From Kitasatospora sp. NBC_01287 (GTDB lineage: Bacteria; Actinomycetota; Actinomycetes; Streptomycetales; Streptomycetaceae), in contig NZ_JAPEPB010000001.1 in the NCBI RefSeq assembly GCF_026340565.1, positions 1,364,001 to 1,428,000 of the forward strand: a DNA stretch of 64,000 bases, written 5' to 3'. This document shows, in pieces, positions 61,356 to 64,000 of the stretch. Each line of letters opens with the position of its first letter. Position 1 is the first letter of the stretch. The notes beneath the pieces were generated by a model. It was not told the DNA's origin and ran no database searches. It was given only the letters and a program-made list of their open reading frames with translations. The translations under genes were made by a program, and so were the position numbers.

Positions 61356-63659
61356 CTAGTAGGCGCGGCCGAGGCCGTCGACGGGGGACGCGGGGATCGG
61401 CGGCTCGGCCGGCAGCGGGTCGAAGCCGAGCGGGGCGGTGTGGTTGATCGGGAAGCTGGTCGGCATGCCGCCGGTGGCCCGGCCGTACGCGCAGGCCACC
61501 GCCGCCATCGCGCCCGCCACGGCCAACTCGCCCGCCCCGCCCGGGATCCCGGTGGTGGGCGGCATCACGATGATCTGCAGCTCGGGCGGGACGTTCCACT
61601 GCCGGGTGTAGAAGTAGTTGTCCCAGCTCCCCTCCAGGAACTGGCCGTTCCGCAGATGCAGGCTGGAGGAGAGCGTGACCGCGATGCCGTCCATGATGCC
61701 GCCCATCATCTGCGCCTCCAGACCGCGCGGGTTGACGGCGAGGCCGACGTCCACCGCGCAGACCACCTTGGTGACCCGCGGCCCGGTGTACGCGTCCTGG
61801 ACCTGTCGCCCCACCGTGGCGGGGGTGCAGTCGATCTCGGCCAGGACCGCGACGAAGCCGTGGTACTCGGGGTGCACCGCGATGCCCTGCGCGGTCCCGG
61901 CGGGCATCGCCCTGCCCCAGTCGCCGGCCTGCGCCACCTGGTCCAGCACCGCCCTGGCCCGGTCGTCCTTGAGGAACTGGCGGCGGAACCGGTAGGCGTC
62001 CTGGCCCATCGCCGCCGCCAACTGGTCGACCACCAGCTCCTGCGCGCAGCGGACGTTGGGCGAGTAGATGCCGCGCATGCTGCCGGTGTTGAAGCCGTGG
62101 TCGACCTCGCTCAGCAGCTGGGTGGTGACGCCGAACTCGTAGGGGGTCTGCTGGGTGAGCGCGAACATCGTCTCGGAGAAGGCCAGATTGGTCACCGGCA
62201 GCTTGTCGACCAGCGAGGTGAGGATCTCGCCGACGCCGTGGCCGAAGTCGGTGGCGACCGACGTGTGGCGCTGCTCGAAGCTGACCACGTTGCCCAGCGA
62301 GTAGGTGGCGCGCACCCGGGAGGTCGACATCGGGTGCGCGCGGCCCTGGCGGAAGTCGTCGGTGCGGTGCCACATCAGCTTGACCGGCTTGCCCATCGCC
62401 CGGGAGACCAGCGCCGCCTCCAGCGCCGCGTCGTGGAAGAGCTTGCGGCCGAACGACCCGCCGCCCTGGGTGACGTGCACGGTGACCTGGGTGGGCAGCA
62501 GCCCGAGCGCGGCCGCGATCAGCTCCTGGGCCACGATCGGCGCCTTCAGCGCGCCCCAGATCTCGGCCCGGTCCGCACGCACGTCGGCGATCGCGCAGTT
62601 GGGCTCCAGCGCGCTGTTGCTGGCGAAGTGGAAGGTGAACCGGGCGTCCACCGCCTGGGTGAGCAGCGGCAGCGGCGGGACCACCAGCGGCAGTTCGGCC
62701 GCCTGCAGCTCCTGCAGCACGGTGGCGTCACTCGTGCCCTCGGCGGTGCCGGGGCCCCAGGTCACCTGCAGCGCGCGGACCGCGTCGATGCACTGCCCGA
62801 AGGTCTGCCCGCGCACCGCGACACCGGTGGCGACGGCCACTACGTCGGTGATGCCCGGCATCGCCTGCACGGCCGCCAGGTTCCCCACCGCACCGACCGT
62901 GCCGTTGATCGTCGGCGGGCGGCAGAGCATGGTCGGCAGCGCCCCGGGCACGCTCAGGTCCATGGCGAACTGCTTGCGCCCGGTCACCGCGTCCAGCGCG
63001 TCGATCCGGTTCTGCGGCGTGCCGATCACGCCGAACCGCGCGGCCGGCTTGAGCGACACCGAGACCTGCACCGTGCCGGCGCTGGCCGCGGCCACCGCCA
63101 GCTCGCCGTACCCGATGCTGACGCCGGCCGCCGAGGTGATCACACCCGCGCTCGTCGTCAGCGTCGAGACCGCCACCCCGAGCTGGAGGGCGGCGGCCTG
63201 GAGCAGCCGCTGCCTGGCGATCGCGGCGGCCACCCGGATCGGCGTGAAGGTGGCGAGGGTGGTGTTCGAGGCCCCGGTGAGCTGGTTGAAGACCAACTCG
63301 GGACGGGCGTCCGCGAGGGTGACCCGCACCCGGTCCAGCGGGAGGTCCAGCTCCTCGGCGATCAGCATCGCGCTGGAGGTGGTGACGCCCTGGCCGACCT
63401 CGGCCCGCGGCAGCGCGAAGGAGGCCGTGCCGTCGGTGTTCAGCTGGATGCTGATCAGGTTCGCGGTGGGCAGCGCCGCGTCCGTGAGCAGGTCGTTCAG
63501 GTCGTAGACCTCGGACGGCTCGGGCAGCGAGGGGATCGCCGCCTCGGCCCGCTCGGGCACCGCCGCCTCCCCGAGCTGCGCGGCCACCGTGAGCGTGGCG
63601 GCCCCGAGCACGTAGCCCAGGAACCTCCGCCGCCCCACCGAGTGATCCTGATCACCCAT
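61356..63659 (-). CDS. molybdopterin-binding large subunit, xanthine dehydrogenase family (IorB-like), Tat-exported
   Basis: A 767-residue catalytic subunit. The N-terminus has a twin-arginine signal (GRRRFLGYVLGAATLTVAA), so the assembled complex is probably exported folded, with the small subunit carried along. Family landmarks: LPRAEVGQGVTT, GGGSFGRK near the molybdopterin site, SMRGIYSPN, and the C-terminal GGAGELAVAGA with the conserved catalytic glutamate. It hydroxylates an N-heterocycle or oxidises an aldehyde at the membrane face. The ATG at 63659 is the natural start; longer in-frame extension is Arg/Pro-rich noise. It is divergent from the FUSC-like gene across 215 bases. Confidence 0.93.
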   Translation of the reverse strand: MGDQDHSVGRRRFLGYVLGAATLTVAAQLGEAAVPERAEAAIPSLPEPSEVYDLNDLLTDAALPTANLISIQLNTDGTASFALPRAEVGQGVTTSSAMLIAEELDLPLDRVRVTLADARPELVFNQLTGASNTTLATFTPIRVAAAIARQRLLQAAALQLGVAVSTLTTSAGVITSAAGVSIGYGELAVAAASAGTVQVSVSLKPAARFGVIGTPQNRIDALDAVTGRKQFAMDLSVPGALPTMLCRPPTINGTVGAVGNLAAVQAMPGITDVVAVATGVAVRGQTFGQCIDAVRALQVTWGPGTAEGTSDATVLQELQAAELPLVVPPLPLLTQAVDARFTFHFASNSALEPNCAIADVRADRAEIWGALKAPIVAQELIAAALGLLPTQVTVHVTQGGGSFGRKLFHDAALEAALVSRAMGKPVKLMWHRTDDFRQGRAHPMSTSRVRATYSLGNVVSFEQRHTSVATDFGHGVGEILTSLVDKLPVTNLAFSETMFALTQQTPYEFGVTTQLLSEVDHGFNTGSMRGIYSPNVRCAQELVVDQLAAAMGQDAYRFRRQFLKDDRARAVLDQVAQAGDWGRAMPAGTAQGIAVHPEYHGFVAVLAEIDCTPATVGRQVQDAYTGPRVTKVVCAVDVGLAVNPRGLEAQMMGGIMDGIAVTLSSSLHLRNGQFLEGSWDNYFYTRQWNVPPELQIIVMPPTTGIPGGAGELAVAGAMAAVACAYGRATGGMPTSFPINHTAPLGFDPLPAEPPIPASPVDGLGRAY

Positions 63660-63874
63660 CAACTGTCCTCTCCCCGGGGTTGTCGCGAAGCGCGAGCCTG
63701 CCACACCGCCGCTGCCCGACGCCACGCGGCCCCTTCGGGCACGCCGGGCCCCACCAGGCACGACGGGCTCCGGCACGCTGCCCGGCTCACCCCACCGGGC
63801 GCTGCCGCACCGGCATCCGGGTACGGGATGCGCGGCACGAGGTGTGCGGACGGCAGGGAGGGAAGAAGGGAAGG

Positions 63875-64000
63875 ATGTTCCGTGCACGTGGTGAGCTGAT
63901 CGCGAAGGCCAGACGCCGGCTGCGGGAGCCGGTGGTCGAGCAGGCCATCCGGGCGACCGCCGCGGCGACCCTCGCCTATGTCGTCGCACTGCACCTGAGC
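63875..64000 (+). CDS. FUSC / aromatic-acid-exporter-like membrane protein, N-terminal fragment
   Basis: Only 42 codons are inside the window. The ATG at 63875 follows a purine-rich GGGAAGAAGGGAAGG. The visible sequence is a basic N-terminus (RARGELIAKARRRLREP) and the beginning of a hydrophobic helix (ATAAATLAYVVALHL), the usual opening of FUSC-type proteins. The assignment rests on this short match and the frame staying open to the edge. Confidence 0.5.
   Translation, partial: MFRARGELIAKARRRLREPVVEQAIRATAAATLAYVVALHLS

Overview
The window is very GC-rich, with third codon positions almost all G or C, dense ATGA/GTGA stop-start overlaps and many long antisense open frames. Together with the gene families present this points to a streptomycete (Streptomyces or Kitasatospora type) chromosome. 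Most of it is a modular type I polyketide gene cluster with its accessory genes, flanked by ordinary or accessory metabolism.

Layout. 1-3897: an incomplete APH-type kinase gene, an S9 prolyl-oligopeptidase-type peptidase, and a decayed patch (5'-truncated NAD(P)-binding epimerase, then a frameshifted small membrane protein in lower-GC DNA). 4085-9536: a complete oligopeptide-type ABC importer (lipoprotein, two permeases, fused dual ATPase). 9772-10251: a small membrane protein with a cluster of eight cysteines. 10248-17032: a second importer whose operon ends in a metallophosphoesterase and a Sfp-type phosphopantetheinyl transferase, all coupled by overlaps. 17162-19115: an unusual coupled pair, a LeuA/HMGL-like aldolase-superfamily enzyme and a stand-alone Sua5/YrdC-like protein. 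19223-21138: two SnoaL-like (NTF2-fold) proteins and a short-chain dehydrogenase. 21135-50612: three PKS genes. 50687-53875: a large LuxR-type ATPase regulator read straight into the PKS. 54718-63659: arylamine N-acetyltransferase, D-2-hydroxyacid dehydrogenase, an odd zinc-ribbon SDR coupled to a NUDIX hydrolase, a circularly permuted ATP-grasp-like protein, and a two-subunit molybdenum hydroxylase. The window ends in the start of a FUSC-like membrane protein.

PKS logic on the minus strand: loading KSQ-AT(methylmalonyl)-ACP; M1 KS-AT(malonyl)-DH-ER-KR-ACP; M2 KS-AT(methylmalonyl)-KR-ACP; M3 KS-AT(malonyl)-DH-KR-ACP; M4 KS-AT(methylmalonyl)-ACP; M5 KS-AT(malonyl)-DH-KR-ACP-TE. Collinear reading gives 9-hydroxy-4,8-dimethyl-5-oxotrideca-2,6-dienoic acid (C15H24O4), or its 10-membered lactone. 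This is inference from domain order and motifs. Tailoring candidates are the SDR, the two SnoaL-like proteins and possibly the HMGL/Sua5 pair. The phosphopantetheinyl transferase would activate the ACPs.

Control. Two near-identical arrays of three contiguous 11-bp direct repeats lie 67 and 75 bases upstream of the first PKS gene and of the second transporter operon. They suggest one regulator drives both. A 15-bp near-palindrome (YTGAYG-N3-CGTCAR) recurs at non-homologous places in the PKS genes, in two reading frames, and once between genes. I cannot explain it.
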